Made by a program: the position numbers and the translations under genes | Source of the DNA: Paraphaeosphaeria minitans | Taxonomy: Eukaryota; Ascomycota; Dothideomycetes; Pleosporales; Didymosphaeriaceae | Direction: 5' to 3' | NCBI GenBank assembly: GCA_015832175.1 | Contig: WJXW01000017.1 | Span: 310,001 to 374,000, forward strand | DNA length: 64,000 nucleotides | The notes under the pieces: model-generated | Told to the model about the DNA's origin: nothing | What the model saw: the letters and a program-made list of their open reading frames with translations, nothing else | Database searches by the model: none | Shown here: positions 11,133 through 22,859 of the stretch, piece after piece | Numbering within the stretch: the first letter of the stretch is position 1 | Layout of the letters: the number at the start of each line of letters is the position of its first letter

Positions 11133-12343
11133 ATGGATGCGCATGACGATGCGCCCTCAGCGCAGATACACCTCGAGACTCGCGACGCCATGGTCCGCAA
11201 CCTCGCGTCGCGGCGGCCGATTCTCCACCACCTAAACGCCGATACGTCGTGGCTGCTACAGATCCCGCGCCCGGCCTCGGCTGTGAAGCATGGAAGCCGC
11301 ATATACTACAACATCCTGATAGATCCGTGGCTGCAGGGCGGGCAGTCGGACGTTGCGGCGTGGTTTTCGCAGCAATGGCATGCGACGGAGAGCGCAGTCA
11401 AGACGATTGCCGAGGTGGACGAGGTGGCGCGCCAGATTGAGATAATGGCAGGAGAGCTGCGGCTAGGGAATAAGAGGAGATCTAACAATGTCAACGCTGC
11501 GACCGAGGTGGAGACGTTCATCGACGCTGTGGCCATCAGCCACGAGTTTACGGACCACTGCCACAAGGATACGCTGTTGGAGGTGCATCCGAACGTGCCC
11601 GTGTTTGCGACTGAGGTATGTATCATTCCCAGCAAGGCGCCTCGCAGCGAAAGCTGACATTGTACGTGCAGCAAGCCGCGAAACTCGTATCGGGCTTCAA
11701 CCACTTCCGCACCGTCGTCACGACGCCAGCGTTTACGTCCGAGAGCCCCGACTGGCGCGACTACTCCCTGCTGCCATTGCCCTCGTGGCTTAGCATCTCG
11801 CGACTCACAGCTTCCGGCGATGCGCTCTACTACCACTCTGCGCTCGTCATCACCTTCTCATCGCATGCTTTTTCTTCTGCGACGCCCAAGAAGCGCGCTT
11901 CACTCTCGATATACGGCGACGACGATGCTTCTTCAATCGACTCGGACGCAGCTGAGTGCGTTATATACACGCCGCACGGCATTCCATACAAATCACTCGA
12001 GCCCATCGCGAAGTCGGACCCGCCGCTTAACACACTGGCGTTCTTGCACGGTCTTCACGACGTCTCGATATCGGCAGCGCAGCAATTGAATCTCGGTGCA
12101 AAGAATGGTGTGCTTGCGCAACGCATGCTGCGAGCAAAATACTGGGTAAGCACTCATGACGAAGTGAAGAAGGGTGGGGGCCTCATATCGTGGTTCCTGC
12201 GACGCAAGGTCTGGACGCTAGAGGATGCGTTGAAAGAGGCAAAAACTGTGGTAGATAGCGAGACTATGGAACAAGACGGCGACGAATTCGAAGATGTGCA
12301 CTTTGAAGACCTAGGAAACGGAGAAAGCAGGATACTTGAATAG
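11133..12343 (+). CDS. Metallo-beta-lactamase-fold protein, degenerate
   Basis: Two exons, 11133-11615 and 11672-12343, joined by a 56-bp intron, give about 384 residues. The first exon carries RIYYNILIDPWLQGGQSD, the strand-turn typical of beta-lactamase-superfamily hydrolases, and near residue 137 a SHEFTDHCHKDTL segment in the place of the HxHxDH metal motif. Here the second His is Phe, so metal binding may be altered. The second exon continues with FNHFRTVVTTPAF and a core resembling the UlaG-like branch (DALYYHSALVITF, LNTLAFLHGLHDV). Substrate is unknown; fungal members of this group are usually annotated only as beta-lactamase superfamily. No signal peptide or membrane segment is seen, so a cytosolic location is likely. 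It is convergent with the GNAT gene 162 bp downstream. Confidence 0.72.
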
Positions 12344-12505
12344 ACGGCACGAAGGATACCCGGCAGCATACCACTGTTTATCAATCCAACAGGACATACA
12401 ACTTAATGACATAATTACCGGCTAAACAATTTAAAGCAGAGTGGGAGTTCCCCGTGCCCGTCTCCTTGACCTCATTAGAGTCCCCTCCTATTCCACACCA
12501 TGCTC

Positions 12506-13210
12506 TCAAACATACCACCCACTAACATAATACCCGTACCTCCAGTCCCCCGCTAACCACACCTTTTCCTCTTCCTTGTATCCAATCTGCTTGAATCCCA
12601 ACTTTCCTAAAACCTTTCCACTCGCCAAATTCCCATCGCCCCAAATAGCCTCTATATAGTACACCTGGTCTCCCTTTTCTCTCGCTTCCCTCGTCCCCTC
12701 CCGATACGCCTCCAGCACCGCCCGCGCCGCCTCCGTCGCATACCCCTTCCCCCAGGCATCCTGCAGGAAGGAGTACCCTATTGACCGGAGGTTGAGCGGC
12801 TTTTCGACATCCAGGTCGGAGAGAGGGGTCGTCGAGGGATCGGTGGACGTCTGGTCCGACGCAGGCGCCGCACTCGTGCGAGAAAAGGGAGGCAGCGATG
12901 GGCCCTCAGCTTGTGTGCGAAGACTCACGTTGCCGATGACTCCGCCGGGAAATGGGAGCTCAGCGCCGTCAGCGGAAAAGCGCTCGAAGGCGATGTATAT
13001 TACTGTGTCGTACTTTTTGAGGTGTTCCGTGAACCAGGCCTGGGATTCTTCGATGGTGGTGGTCTTGCCGTGGAAGCTCCAGCTTGTTGCGAAAGGGTCG
13101 GACCACGTCGTGTGGAACCATTTTACGTGGTCGCCGTCGAGGGAGGTGTCTGAGATACGGATGAGGCGCAGGCGCTCTGTTTCAAGGACTTCTTTGGTCG
13201 GGGGGCTCAT
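12506..13210 (-). CDS. GNAT-family N-acetyltransferase (RimJ/RimL-like)
   Basis: This is a single exon of 234 residues. The beginning LETERLRLIRISD is the first strand of the RimJ/RimL type of GNAT fold. The acetyl-CoA-binding motif A lies near residues 145-165 (IGYSFLQDAWGKGYATEA, containing the Q/R-x-x-G-x-G/A equivalent W-G-K-G-Y-A). The motif B region follows with GNLASGKVLGKLGFKQIG, typical of N-acetyltransferases in which a neighbour residue precedes the GF turn. A Ser/Thr/Pro-rich loop of about 35 residues separates the halves. The family transfers acetyl groups to small molecules, peptides or ribosomal proteins; the substrate cannot be told from sequence. Confidence 0.88.
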   Translation of the reverse strand: MSPPTKEVLETERLRLIRISDTSLDGDHVKWFHTTWSDPFATSWSFHGKTTTIEESQAWFTEHLKKYDTVIYIAFERFSADGAELPFPGGVIGNVSLRTQAEGPSLPPFSRTSAAPASDQTSTDPSTTPLSDLDVEKPLNLRSIGYSFLQDAWGKGYATEAARAVLEAYREGTREAREKGDQVYYIEAIWGDGNLASGKVLGKLGFKQIGYKEEEKVWLAGDWRYGYYVSGWYV

Positions 13211-13677
13211 ATCGTCGGGAGTAAAACTCTATGGAGGCTCCCTTGGTGTAATTGTATCTGTTATTCATCTGGAAGTGATTTTCTTCTTGTGTCTTGTAAA
13301 TATTTGCTAGCTGTTTCCCATTGACTCATACTTTGACTCATGAGTCTCGTTGAGGAAGTTCGGCTGATCGCGTAATGCCACACCGATCAAATACTTGGCC
13401 AATCGTTGCGATTGTCGCATCTAAGGTGATTTGCAGCCCAGCCAGCATTAGAACTGCGGTGTATTACGGTATCCGGGATACGAAATATGGAACTAGGGCA
13501 CATGAAGATGTCTTTGGGCAGAACCTTTCCGTCTGAAACTCAAATCGGTCCTCTTTGTCACACAACTATACGTAACTACTCCCTGATATAACTACACTGT
13601 TCATACCTTAAACCTAACAGTGGATTGTGGCACGTCAAACCCTTGTACAGCAATACGATTACTATGCACATGGTAAC
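13211..13677. other. Intergenic, nothing recognised
   Basis: This is the spacer between the GNAT gene and the 3' end of the CoA-transferase gene, both on the minus strand. Its left part should contain the GNAT promoter. No repeats or coding signals were seen. Confidence 0.5.
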
Positions 13678-15473
13678 CTATGCAACCACCTCCGTCATCA
13701 AATCCTTTGGCCACCTCGCCTGATCGACCCCATTGCCTCTTGTCCCAACATTGAACTTTAGCTGCACCTTACCCTCCGGAAACTGTATGATCGGCTTCGG
13801 TGTCGATATATCTTTTCCAATCGCTCTTGAATGTCTCATCTCAAAGAACTTTGGATTGAAAACAACAGGACCGGCATTCTGCTTGAGCATCGCAGTAAAT
13901 CGGCCCAATGTGTAGGACATGTTGTGGTAGTGCCGGTAGACTTGCTTGCCGTTGCGGGCCCAAACGTCTTCCCAGACGGGTGTTGGATAAGTGCCGACGC
14001 TATTGACAAGCCATTGCGAATAGTAATTCAGTGCGATCTAAGCAGTCAGCGTCTGGAGTTTGTTTGAGGCGGTGAACTCACGTCGACTTTATACGAACCA
14101 CCATCAGCCCCGCGACGAAGAATGGCGTCCAGAACAGCAATAATCCCCGCTGTACCAGTGCAAAAGTCCGAGTTTGGGAAGACAGGAGTAACGGGCTCAT
14201 CGTTCCCCATAGCACGACCGAACGCCATCGATACGCCAACATTGGCATCCGAGATTTGCTGCCAGCCGCTACGGTAAGACCATGGACCATTCCAGCCATA
14301 GCAGTTTTCTCGGACCACGATCAAGCCACGTTCACGGTCTTTGGTCAAGTCCAGGAGGCCATCGAGTGAAAAGCCATACTTGTCGAGCACACCAGGGCGA
14401 TAGCCTTGCACTACGACATCTGCCTCGCGAACCAGCGCTCGCAGTTTCTCCCGGTCTGCTTCCTCTCGAAAGTCCAAATGAGCGTTCCACTTCCCCCAGC
14501 TAAGATCACAATGCAACGCCGACATATCCGTGATATGAGAAGCTGTCACTCTCATTACACTGGCTCCTAGCTCTGCCAAACCGCGCGTAACAGCAGGCGC
14601 AGCAATCACTCTGGTCAAATCGACGACCTTTAGCCCAGCAAGAGGCCGCGATGCCGACGTTTCCGGTATCTCTGGCCACCAGGACGGCGGCTGCTTTTCA
14701 TTTTTCACAGGATGTACCTCATAAAGGCCTACATGAGCGTTTGCCTTCCCGTGCTCGCTGTCCTTGTACTCGTCAGCGGTCCAGCAGATTGTACCAGCCT
14801 GCTTATACATGTCGCTAGCGAGCTTCTGCAGCTCGCCTGAGTCGAGCTGCCCCACCTTCTCTTCATAGGGCTTCCAGGAGTCTTCTACCGTAGCTACGTC
14901 CTTAGAGTGCGGAAGTCCAAGGCTATCCTGCGTTGGAGCGGGATTCATACTGCCGTGGATGTGGAAGTAGCGACCATCTTTGCAGCGATAGATGTTGGTC
15001 GCGGAATCCTTGTACGGACTTGGTTCCCGTGTAAAGAGGTCGCAGTCTTTGAAGCATTTGTCAAACTCGGCTTTCCCTTCCGGCGTGTAGATGGAGGAAA
15101 AGTTGACGGCCTTTCCCTTTGGATCGATTGTCCAGAGGAGAACAGACATTAAGAATAGCTGGGCGTGGTCCGTGTGGATGACGGCCTTCTGTGGCTCGAG
15201 TCCGTACTTTCGCTTCAAGAGAACGTTGACCATGGCTGCTTCGAGGCCTTTGAGGGATGCGATGCTCTCTGCAAATCGCCAATTGATGGGAATGCTGGGC
15301 TTGTCGGTGCCAACGAATTCCACTTTCTGCGCGCATTCTTCTATTTCTCTGGGTAGCGACGATGCGATAAGGGGATTGTTGAGGATGCCTTCGCGGAACA
15401 CCTTCCTGGTTTCGCGTGGGATGGAGTATGTCGCTGCATCTTGGGCGTGCCCGTTGACTTCATTTGTTGCCAT
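13678..15473 (-). CDS. CaiB/BaiF (family III) CoA-transferase
   Basis: Two exons, 15473-14082 and 14037-13678, with a 44-bp GTGAGT...TAG intron, give about 583 residues. The central part carries the family III hallmark LKVVDLTRVIAAPAVTRGLA followed by AELGASVMRV (near residue 280), then DFREEADREKLRALV and ADVVVQGYRPG. These belong to the interlocked-ring CoA-transferase fold that moves CoA between carboxylic acids. The first 250 residues are a diverged CaiB-like half, as in fungal two-domain members. The catalytic Asp could not be assigned with certainty. The neighbouring AtuA-family remnant, in divergent orientation, suggests a former acyl-CoA or terpenoid-acid catabolic setting. The start at 15473 is the first Met and gives a normal N-terminus. 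Confidence 0.87.
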
Positions 15474-16069
15474 ATTGAGGGATGATGGGAGTCCTGAAAA
15501 GATTCAAGGCGTGGTGTTCCTCTTCCTGCGGCGAAGTTGCTTCCGCGTTCGGCGAAATGCCTCCGCCTAGGTAGGTACCTAGGTAGGTAGGTAGGTGCTA
15601 GGTGGGAGTAGCCTGGTAAATATTGCCGACGAGCTTCCTCGGCCTCTTGATATTAGCAAATCTCCTCGCTCGAGTGCCCGTCTGCCATAACTCACGGGTT
15701 ACTTTGCGAGTCGGGTCTTGCGACTCTCAAAGCGCCGGCTTCGCGCCGAGCAAGCGTGACGATGTCCCCGCACGCGAGTGGAGTAGGTAGGTACTTACCT
15801 AGGTAGGTATCAAGACATGACGCTACCCTCTACGTGGAATCGAGATAGATGAATGATCAGTGAGTAGATCAACCTGGATCTAGGTGTAAATCAGCAGCAT
15901 CCAAATGCTCTATTGCCTCGGAACCAGCTCGCAACTTCGGCTGTAGGTACAGAACCGGGGAAATTACCTACCGTACCAGATCGTTGCGAGCCCCACCTGG
16001 ACTCCAAACCATTGTTCGCCTTATCTAGGCATTGGTTTACTTACTCGTTCGTTTCACAAGAGCCACTAG
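15474..16069. other. Divergent intergenic with GGTACC-type motifs
   Basis: This is a bidirectional upstream region between the CoA-transferase and the AtuA-like remnant. It contains two copies of a TAGGTAGGTACCTAGG-like motif, at about 15567-15600 and 15783-15810. No coding sequence was recognised. Confidence 0.6.
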
Positions 16070-16781
16070 AAAATAATACAATCCGATCATAACACAAGAT
16101 GGACGTCGCAACGCGGGACGCGTCCTGTGCGCATTGCCAACTGCTCTGGCTACAAAGGCGCGTTGTTTCGTTGCATGACTCGCGCAATACAGTACGCTTT
16201 GAAACTGACCATCCATAGCGGACCCCCCCTACCACATGAGACTTCAGGCTGAGCTGGGCGACGTGGACTTCATCACGGGCGACTATCTAGCTGAAGTTAA
16301 TATTGCCGAGAATGCTCAAGCACACGCTGCAGGCCAGCATCCAGGCTGGGAGCAGACCTGCTGGGACGGCATCGAACAGACAGCCGAATTGCTCGCAGAG
16401 AAAAGAATCAAGGTTGTTGTCAACGGCGGTGCGCATAACCCTAAGGGTCTGGCCGAGAAGGTGCAAGAGTTAGTGTCGAGTAAAGGTCTGGACCTTAAAG
16501 TCGCTTGTGTTTCTGGTGATAACTTGATCGATGAGATCAAGGATATAAGATCGAAAGGCTTGCCACCGCACCTTGATTCTGATAATAGCGAGGTGCAGTA
16601 TGCGAGCCATACCTTTGATCTGATGGAGAAAGAGAACAAGCCAATTGTGAGCGCGAATGCGTACCTCGGGGCACGAGGGATCGTAAAGGGCCTTGAAAAG
16701 GGTGCAGATATCATCATCACTGGGAGGGTGGCCGATGCCAGTCCGGTACGTGCTGCAACAGAAATCTTGGTCATAACGTGA
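16070..16781 (+). pseudogene. AtuA-family (DUF1446) fragment, truncated
   Basis: From 16230 to about 16760 the translation matches the N-terminal third of the acyclic-terpene-utilisation AtuA family: MRLQAELGDVDFITGDYLAE, VVNGGAHNPKGLA, LKVACVSGDNL, SANAYLGARGI and IITGRVADASP. A small upstream exon reads PVRIANCSGYKG (about 16124-16160) and could be joined through a weak donor to the TAG just before 16222. However, the only nearby ATG (16099) is in a different frame from this exon, and the exon's own frame has a stop at 16067 and no ATG. Downstream of DASP nothing from the remaining 400 or so family residues is found before the transporter gene begins. I therefore call it a 3'-truncated, probably 5'-broken relic. 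Family members act in degradation of branched acyl-CoAs; this copy is unlikely to. Confidence 0.75.
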
Positions 16782-16900
16782 CTATCATTAGAATTAGCCC
16801 ATGATTCATAATACTGATAAACACACCAAGCTAGGTAAAAAGAACGATGCAACATTGATCCAGTTATGAATGCACGAGTTAAATATGCTATGTAGCTGTC

Positions 16901-18760
16901 TTAGTGCCCGTTGTACTCCCTAGCTAGCTTGCTTCTGGCTCTGAGCATGTGTCCGTACTTGAACATGATGAACGGAATCAAGCTGAGGAGAGTTCCAAAC
17001 AGAGCTAAGATAAGTCCAGCGTACTGACTCCCCACGTTGTGGAAGAAAGCGCTGGCAAACAAAGGCGTGACTGCACCGAGGGTGTTTCTCATCAGACCCT
17101 GGCCTGCAATCGCGGATGAAGAGTTCTCGCCATAACAATCTGCCGTGTAACTGTAGGTACTCTCGAAAACGAAGTAGATACCGAATGATATCGGGGCAAG
17201 GCCAATTACGGGGCCAACCCAGCTCAAATAACCGTATTGTGTGAAAGAATAGATGAATAGGCCGACAGGAAGCCATACCGCACCGAACATGGAACCATAG
17301 AGACGGTGTTCAGGTACAATCTGCACGTTGGGATCGGCCTGCAGGCGATCGTACTTGCGCATCTGGAGGTGATGCGCAACCCAGCCCAGGAATGTGCCGA
17401 CTGCGAGCGAGATGTATGGAAGGCCACCGAGGCCCTCAGACCAACCGCGCTTCTCTTGGAAGGTGATCGGAATGACAGACAAGAACAGGAAGACGACGGC
17501 CCAGCAGAAGGCAATCCAAAGGCCGAAGGCGAAGACGACAGGCTCGGTGACAAGCATGCGGATGGCCTTGACGGAAGAAGCGCGAAGCATGGACTTTAGG
17601 TTAGGCGTGTATATGTCGTCTTCTGCGACGTAGCGCTCGTCGCTGGTAGCATCGCGAAGTTTCTTCGCACGCTTGTGCAGGGCAACACCGCCGCGTGTTT
17701 CGGGAAAGAAGAGGAAGATGGCGATCAGAAGCGGCACGTTGGCGAGTCCTTGAATACCTTCGATCCACCGCCATCCGATAGACTGGTCGATGAACCCGGC
17801 ATAAATCGGTGCAGCGACAGTGCCAAATATAGCCACGAAACTGAACATGGCCATAGGTCGGCCGCGCTTATGCGGTTCGTACATGTCGTCAAAAGTACCG
17901 CCGACCAGGATCGTACCAACACAGCCAAACAAGCCAAGAAGGAGACGTAGACCGATAATAGTGCTGATGTTTTGGGCTAGGGCCAGTCCGATGAAAATTA
18001 GTGAGAAGCAGAGGAAGGCTCCGGCATACACTATCTTGCGGCCTGCCAGCTCACAAAGTGGGGCGAGTATCATGGGTGTGATAGCGCAAGCAATGTTGAA
18101 AGCGAAAAGGCCGAGCTGGCCGTAGATTGTGGGTACCCCGAACTCGGCGCACATGTTGCCAATGCCCGAGCTGTACGCGGTCGTAGCCAGTCCGATAAAC
18201 AAGGTCATCAAGTTAAGCATTGTACTGATGCTCCGCTTATACCATGGATTCCAATTGAAGGGATTCTCTTTGTCACCGGTTGCGAATGTGAGGATAATGT
18301 AGTCTTTCTCGTAGTGTGTGACCATCTCCGTTAGGGTAAGTGGCATGTCGATGTCCACTGTTTTGATGGGCCCACAGTCCGAGTCGATATCTTCACTCCC
18401 CTCCTCAACGTATTTTCCACCGATTACCTGTCCGATTTTTGGTTCGCCCTTCTCATTGCATTGTACCGAATCGAACGAGGTCGCCTCCGAAGTGTCTTTG
18501 GGTTCGTTGCTCTTGCTAATCGCTCGCGATAGGCTTGTCACAGGATTCGGAGCTGCGGACATAGAGGCAGCACGTGCAGCCGGGGTGGTTGGTCTGCTTT
18601 GCTGTGGTGTCCGTGGGACAAAGTAGCCAACAGAGTTCGCTCTTGATGTGGCCAAAGAGGCTGGTCTCGGTTGGGAAGTTCTGAAAGAGGGGCCATAGTA
18701 AGACATCTTATGATTACAAACTGCAACGCTGTCGTTGTGAGTGCCGCGTCCTGAGGACAA
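16901..18760 (-). CDS. MFS transporter, DHA1 (drug:H+ antiporter) family
   Basis: This is a single exon of 619 residues; initiation at the Met of MSYYGPSFRTS (codon start at 18706, residue 19) is an alternative. The first 165 residues are a Ser/Pro/Thr-rich cytosolic tail with an acidic patch. They are followed by the DHA1-specific pre-TM1 motif (DPENPFNW equivalent: GDKENPFNWNPWYKR) and then 12 predicted membrane spans. Motif A after TM2 reads CELAGRKIVYAGAFL, motif C in TM5 is the Gly-rich SFVAIFGTVAAPIYAG, and FFPETRGG follows TM6 before a long cytosolic loop. The family exports drugs, polyamines or secondary metabolites from the plasma membrane. Orientation places its 3' end against the AtuA relic; a link to that catabolic neighbourhood is possible but unproven. 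Confidence 0.92.
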   Translation of the reverse strand: MSSGRGTHNDSVAVCNHKMSYYGPSFRTSQPRPASLATSRANSVGYFVPRTPQQSRPTTPAARAASMSAAPNPVTSLSRAISKSNEPKDTSEATSFDSVQCNEKGEPKIGQVIGGKYVEEGSEDIDSDCGPIKTVDIDMPLTLTEMVTHYEKDYIILTFATGDKENPFNWNPWYKRSISTMLNLMTLFIGLATTAYSSGIGNMCAEFGVPTIYGQLGLFAFNIACAITPMILAPLCELAGRKIVYAGAFLCFSLIFIGLALAQNISTIIGLRLLLGLFGCVGTILVGGTFDDMYEPHKRGRPMAMFSFVAIFGTVAAPIYAGFIDQSIGWRWIEGIQGLANVPLLIAIFLFFPETRGGVALHKRAKKLRDATSDERYVAEDDIYTPNLKSMLRASSVKAIRMLVTEPVVFAFGLWIAFCWAVVFLFLSVIPITFQEKRGWSEGLGGLPYISLAVGTFLGWVAHHLQMRKYDRLQADPNVQIVPEHRLYGSMFGAVWLPVGLFIYSFTQYGYLSWVGPVIGLAPISFGIYFVFESTYSYTADCYGENSSSAIAGQGLMRNTLGAVTPLFASAFFHNVGSQYAGLILALFGTLLSLIPFIMFKYGHMLRARSKLAREYNGH

Positions 18761-20859
18761 AAATGTCGAGGGTAAAAATACCCTTCTTATTGATTATGGA
18801 GGCCATGATGAATTGTCTTCTAGATGTCCGAGCTCCCCGCCATGCGTCATGGCAGTAGAAATTGCATGTCTGTCAGCATACTTGCGAACAGTTGGTTACA
18901 GATATCGTTGGATTGAGGCTCTGCGGGACTCCACTTAGCGCGCACTACCGTAGTGCAGAGATCGCTTGCGGAAAAGGCGCAGGGCGCGCCGGCATGACGT
19001 TGTGGTCAGACGTTCTGTCCTTATCACCGCGAGTTTGTGCCGAAAATCTAACCTGATGTAGGTACTTGCTCTGTTTACCTCGTAGACTAGGCCTGATGAG
19101 TGAATACGAGGCAATGTTCCTGTATGGATCTGTGTGATATGGACAACCAAGTACCTATTGTAGTCAATGATTAGACGACTAGAGGGAGTTTACTTTCTGT
19201 AGGTAAAGACTCAATCGTAAGTTTGCGATAGGGCCTTGGTTCGCCGCGTTTCGTTTTGCTAGCGCATCCGTTCCATGCCGACACCAGGCCGAGTGGATTG
19301 TGTCGCAAAGCACTTTTTCAGATTACGAACACAGGGGTCATCTGGCTTCGACACAACTTGTGGGTCATTTGGGAGATGGTCCTATTAGCTTCCGTGAGAT
19401 ATTCTTGGGCGGCAGGATATGCCAACTACAACATGTACCTATGGTACCGAAGCCCCAGACAGCGCTCAGGGGTGAGCGATTATCGATATGTCCCAAGCAA
19501 CAGCACATATGCTGTCTGTGGTAAGAAAAGAGATGTTGGTCGTGATGTAGAGATTTGATATCGTGATTGTGTCAGCGTGATGAGCGTGGGTCCAGAACGA
19601 CACTAATCTGTTTGAGTGGGTAGGTACCTAAGTAGGTACGTACCTACCTACCTAGTCGTATCGAGCCCCGGGAAGTGGGACCGGAATGTCGATAAGTTCA
19701 CCGCCAACCACTACTTCACAACAGCCTCACATTGTTCGAGCGTGAAGTTGCTGTACGTTGATCTAAGGGTCAACAGACACGTCACTATATCCTAAATTAA
19801 TGCGAGTATTCCGCGCTTGCACAAAGATATCTACTGAGATGCCTCATGATACCATTCTCATGCATGTCGTGCTCGGCATACATACGGTACCTATCGAACG
19901 AATCGCTGACATCGATCTCACGAGGCTGGCTCTCATAAGCCCTGTCAGATATCGTATCCAAGTGCGGGGTACATTAAGATCATAGAAACTCTCCATTCAG
20001 ATCTCGAAATCTGTGTCTGGGCCACGGTGCTTCTCTATCGTCACAATGTTGAAACGTAACCTCCAGCGTATTATACTTGTGATTTTCATATATGTGACGG
20101 GCTTCTTGAGCGATAGTCCATTCAAGCTAGTAAATGAAGGGCCCGTCCGCCGGGGAACATGCGGAGAGAGCATAGCGCAGCGACTATCTAACAGAGCGAA
20201 CATCTATTGCCTAGGTTCTCAAGACCTCGATCATTCCTAGCCCTGTGATCTATCTCGACGTCCAGTGGCAGTGGAGACTATCGAGCCCTTCAAATGTGGA
20301 TAGGCTGGGGTAACTCGGTGGCAACATGCCAACATTCCGGCCTCGCCAACACCGGTCAACTTGCCAAGCGCACGCATGTCAACTACCGTAGGCTTTTGGA
20401 ACTGAGAGCGTCGAGGGAATATGCGGCGACGAGTTGTGGCGCCAAATGAAATTGTTGGCCCTCAAGAAGATAGTTATACGATCCGGCTGGTAAATTCAAT
20501 TTCTATGCGCCGATCGAAGGGGCTCTTCTATAGCTACCCAGTAATGCACCTGCACTTTTCTCCATCCAACAGCGCGTAGTAAGACAATACGTCACAAAAT
20601 CTCGACCAGAGAACGTATGCTGTCGTTCCTCCGTTGCTCTGCAAGGTTCCACCACTTGGTAGAGATTGCTTAAGTATAGTATAAGGGGAAACGGACATGG
20701 ATATGTCTAAGAGGAACAAGACTTGACGACACTGTGATAAGCTCACAACACCAGGACGGGTGACACGTTACTGTAAATTCAATGAAAACGAGCCTTGCAA
20801 TAGACAAGAGAAGTAGGTGTGCAAGATAATTCACATGGACTGCTACCACGCTCGTAACT
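18761..20859. other. Long intergenic, nothing recognised
   Basis: This covers 2.1 kb with only short unconvincing open frames and no family similarity that I can see. It has a strong cluster of TAGGTACCTA / TACCTACCTA motifs at 19619-19655. The left 300 bp should contain the transporter promoter. Low-level gene remains cannot be excluded. Confidence 0.5.
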
Positions 20860-22324
20860 TTAGTATGTGCACTTCCCACAGTACCCGCAATCGTCCCCGC
20901 AAGCAGTGTAGTCTGGTTCGTCGTCTGAGTCGTAACCAAGCTGCAGCCCACCATGATCAGGCTTAGTGTCATACTCGTGATCTGGATCAGTCGAGTCTTC
21001 GTCCATGGCTTTCCACTTTGCGCTGAGTTCAAGTGGCAGAGCGTGCATGCCTCCTCCATACTGCTTGCGAACCTCCAAGCAATCGACCGATGGACAGTAT
21101 ACTTCGAGAAGACCCGCTCCTTCGTTTCTCGCAAGTTCGACAATCTTGCCAAGGAGTACAATGAGGCGACCGATACCAGCTTGGTTTTGCTGCTCCCAAG
21201 CTTGGACGTTGTAGTTGACTTTCTGAACCTGAATATCAGAAGTGGGGAACAGTCCGGCGCCATCGTGATAGGCAATGATAAAGTTAGGGATTTGCTTGAT
21301 CCAGAGCTGTGGGTACATCTCATTCATGTCGATCTCTTTCCGGTAGCGACCTGACCGTGTTTTCATGTCGAAGATAGTGTTCTGTGGAACCACTGCGCCC
21401 CCTTGTTTCAGTGACAATTCGGCGGGACCGTTTACTGTTCCTTGGCCCACAGTAACGTTTTTGAAATTGCCAGCGAGATCTCCAGAGTCGCTTGACTTGG
21501 GCTCCACAGTCGAAGTCTTCTCCAATCCGGTCTGGAGGTAGCCGTCGCACTCGAAGCGAATCACACAGTTAATGCGACCAAGCTCATAACGACATAGGCG
21601 CTGGTGCGTTTCTGAACCTTTCACATCCTGCTCCCAAGTGGTATATGATTCCGGGAAAGAGTGGCCAAACCCATGAACGCCTTCCAGTGTCTCTCGTGGG
21701 TCATTTTCTTTCCGAATCAGAAATACCGTAGATCCGATGACCTCAACGTTAAACCGGAAAGGTTTTTCAATTGACTGAACGAAACGAAAGAGATTACCCA
21801 TCGTACTACCACACGCAAATACATCGACTTCCCCTGTAGGGAAGGCTGGATCGGTTTCGAACAATGCGCGAATTGCTGGTTCAGTTGGGTGATGGGGAAA
21901 TTTAGCCGAATTGGGATCACGGAAGTAGACCCCACTATCCTCAGGAAGACGCTGTGGTTGTTGGAGGGGCATCCAGAGGGGAGGTCTTCCTGTTCGACTG
22001 TGAGCATTGACCTGATATGCGATAAGCCTACTTACCAGGTACCAGAATGGTAGGAGACTCCGAGTTTGTCCAGCTATAGGAAGCGACATACTCACAGTTC
22101 GTGATCTTGTTGACCTCACCTGCATTTTCTTCGGGAGGCTGCAGATCAGAGAGCCTGAAAATCTGTAATAGTTGGCCGAGAGGGTGTTTCACGATATCAG
22201 GCTTAACAACCGTACGTTTGACGACATGCTGAGCTCCTCCTCGTCCTCGTCCCCATCCTCGTCCTCGCTTCACGCGTGGGAAAGAGCTTGCCCTTTCAAA
22301 AACTTGATTGGGATGGAATGACAT
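20860..22324 (-). CDS. Conserved ascomycete protein of unknown function (ends CGYCGKCTY)
   Basis: Two exons, 22324-22036 and 21989-20860, give 472 residues; the acceptor CAG ending at 21990 is the one that keeps frame (46-bp intron). The N-terminus has an RGG-like patch (RGRGWGRGRGG). The conserved body includes GVYFRDPNSAKFP, VFACGSTMGNLFRFV, FRFNVEVIGSTVF, HSFPESYTTWEQDVKGSE and RSGRYRKEIDMNEMYPQLW. It ends in an acidic tail with cysteines, CGDDCGYCGKCTY. From memory, this family is often labelled geranylgeranyl pyrophosphate synthetase in fungal genomes, but I see no DDxxD prenyl-diphosphate motif, so that name looks wrong. The pattern of a conserved Glu, a G-x-Y/F strand and E-I-D could fit a nuclease-like fold; this is only a guess. 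It shares a 535-bp upstream region with the giant helicase/AAA+ gene. Confidence 0.8.
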
Positions 22325-22859
22325 ACTGTGCGCTGTTCTCTTATTAGGGTCCTGTGTAGGGGTTCGGTGATGAACTCGACGACAAGGGAGGAACCCAGAC
22401 TCAATTTTGTTTCGTAAGCGGTTGTGCGATTGAGGTGTAGGCTACGATTTTATGGCGACGTTCTCGACTGTGCCCGGTTTCTTGAAAACAAGAGGAGCTT
22501 GTCTTCGATTTGTCTAGGACAGCGAGACAGTATGCTGTGAGCAAGCAAGGCTAAGTGCGGGGGTGGCGTGTTTGTTGCTCGTACAGGTGGTACAGCATCA
22601 CTATGGCCAATGTTCGTCTGCGGAGGCGTCCCGAAGCATGCAGGCAATCTACGATACCAATCGACTGCACTTGTAGTTATCGCTGTAGACCTTATATTTG
22701 TGGTAAATAACAATCGCTGCGTCTCAAGGCCTAACACCCTCCCCTTTAAACCACCGCCGGTCGCTTGGATCGTCCATCGAAATCGTTACGTGCAATACTC
22801 ACTCAACACTTGATTTACTCGCTTTTTCGCTGTGCTTCTTTTCCCTGCGGCTTTCGTTA
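22325..22859. promoter_or_regulatory. Bidirectional promoter region
   Basis: The 535 bp between two divergent genes must hold both promoters. The only base features seen are CT-rich stretches shortly before the plus-strand start at 22860. No specific binding site is claimed. Confidence 0.5.

Noticed and set aside
20860..22324. Geranylgeranyl pyrophosphate synthase
   Set aside because: That name is commonly attached to this family, but neither DDxxD motif nor any prenyltransferase helix pattern is visible.
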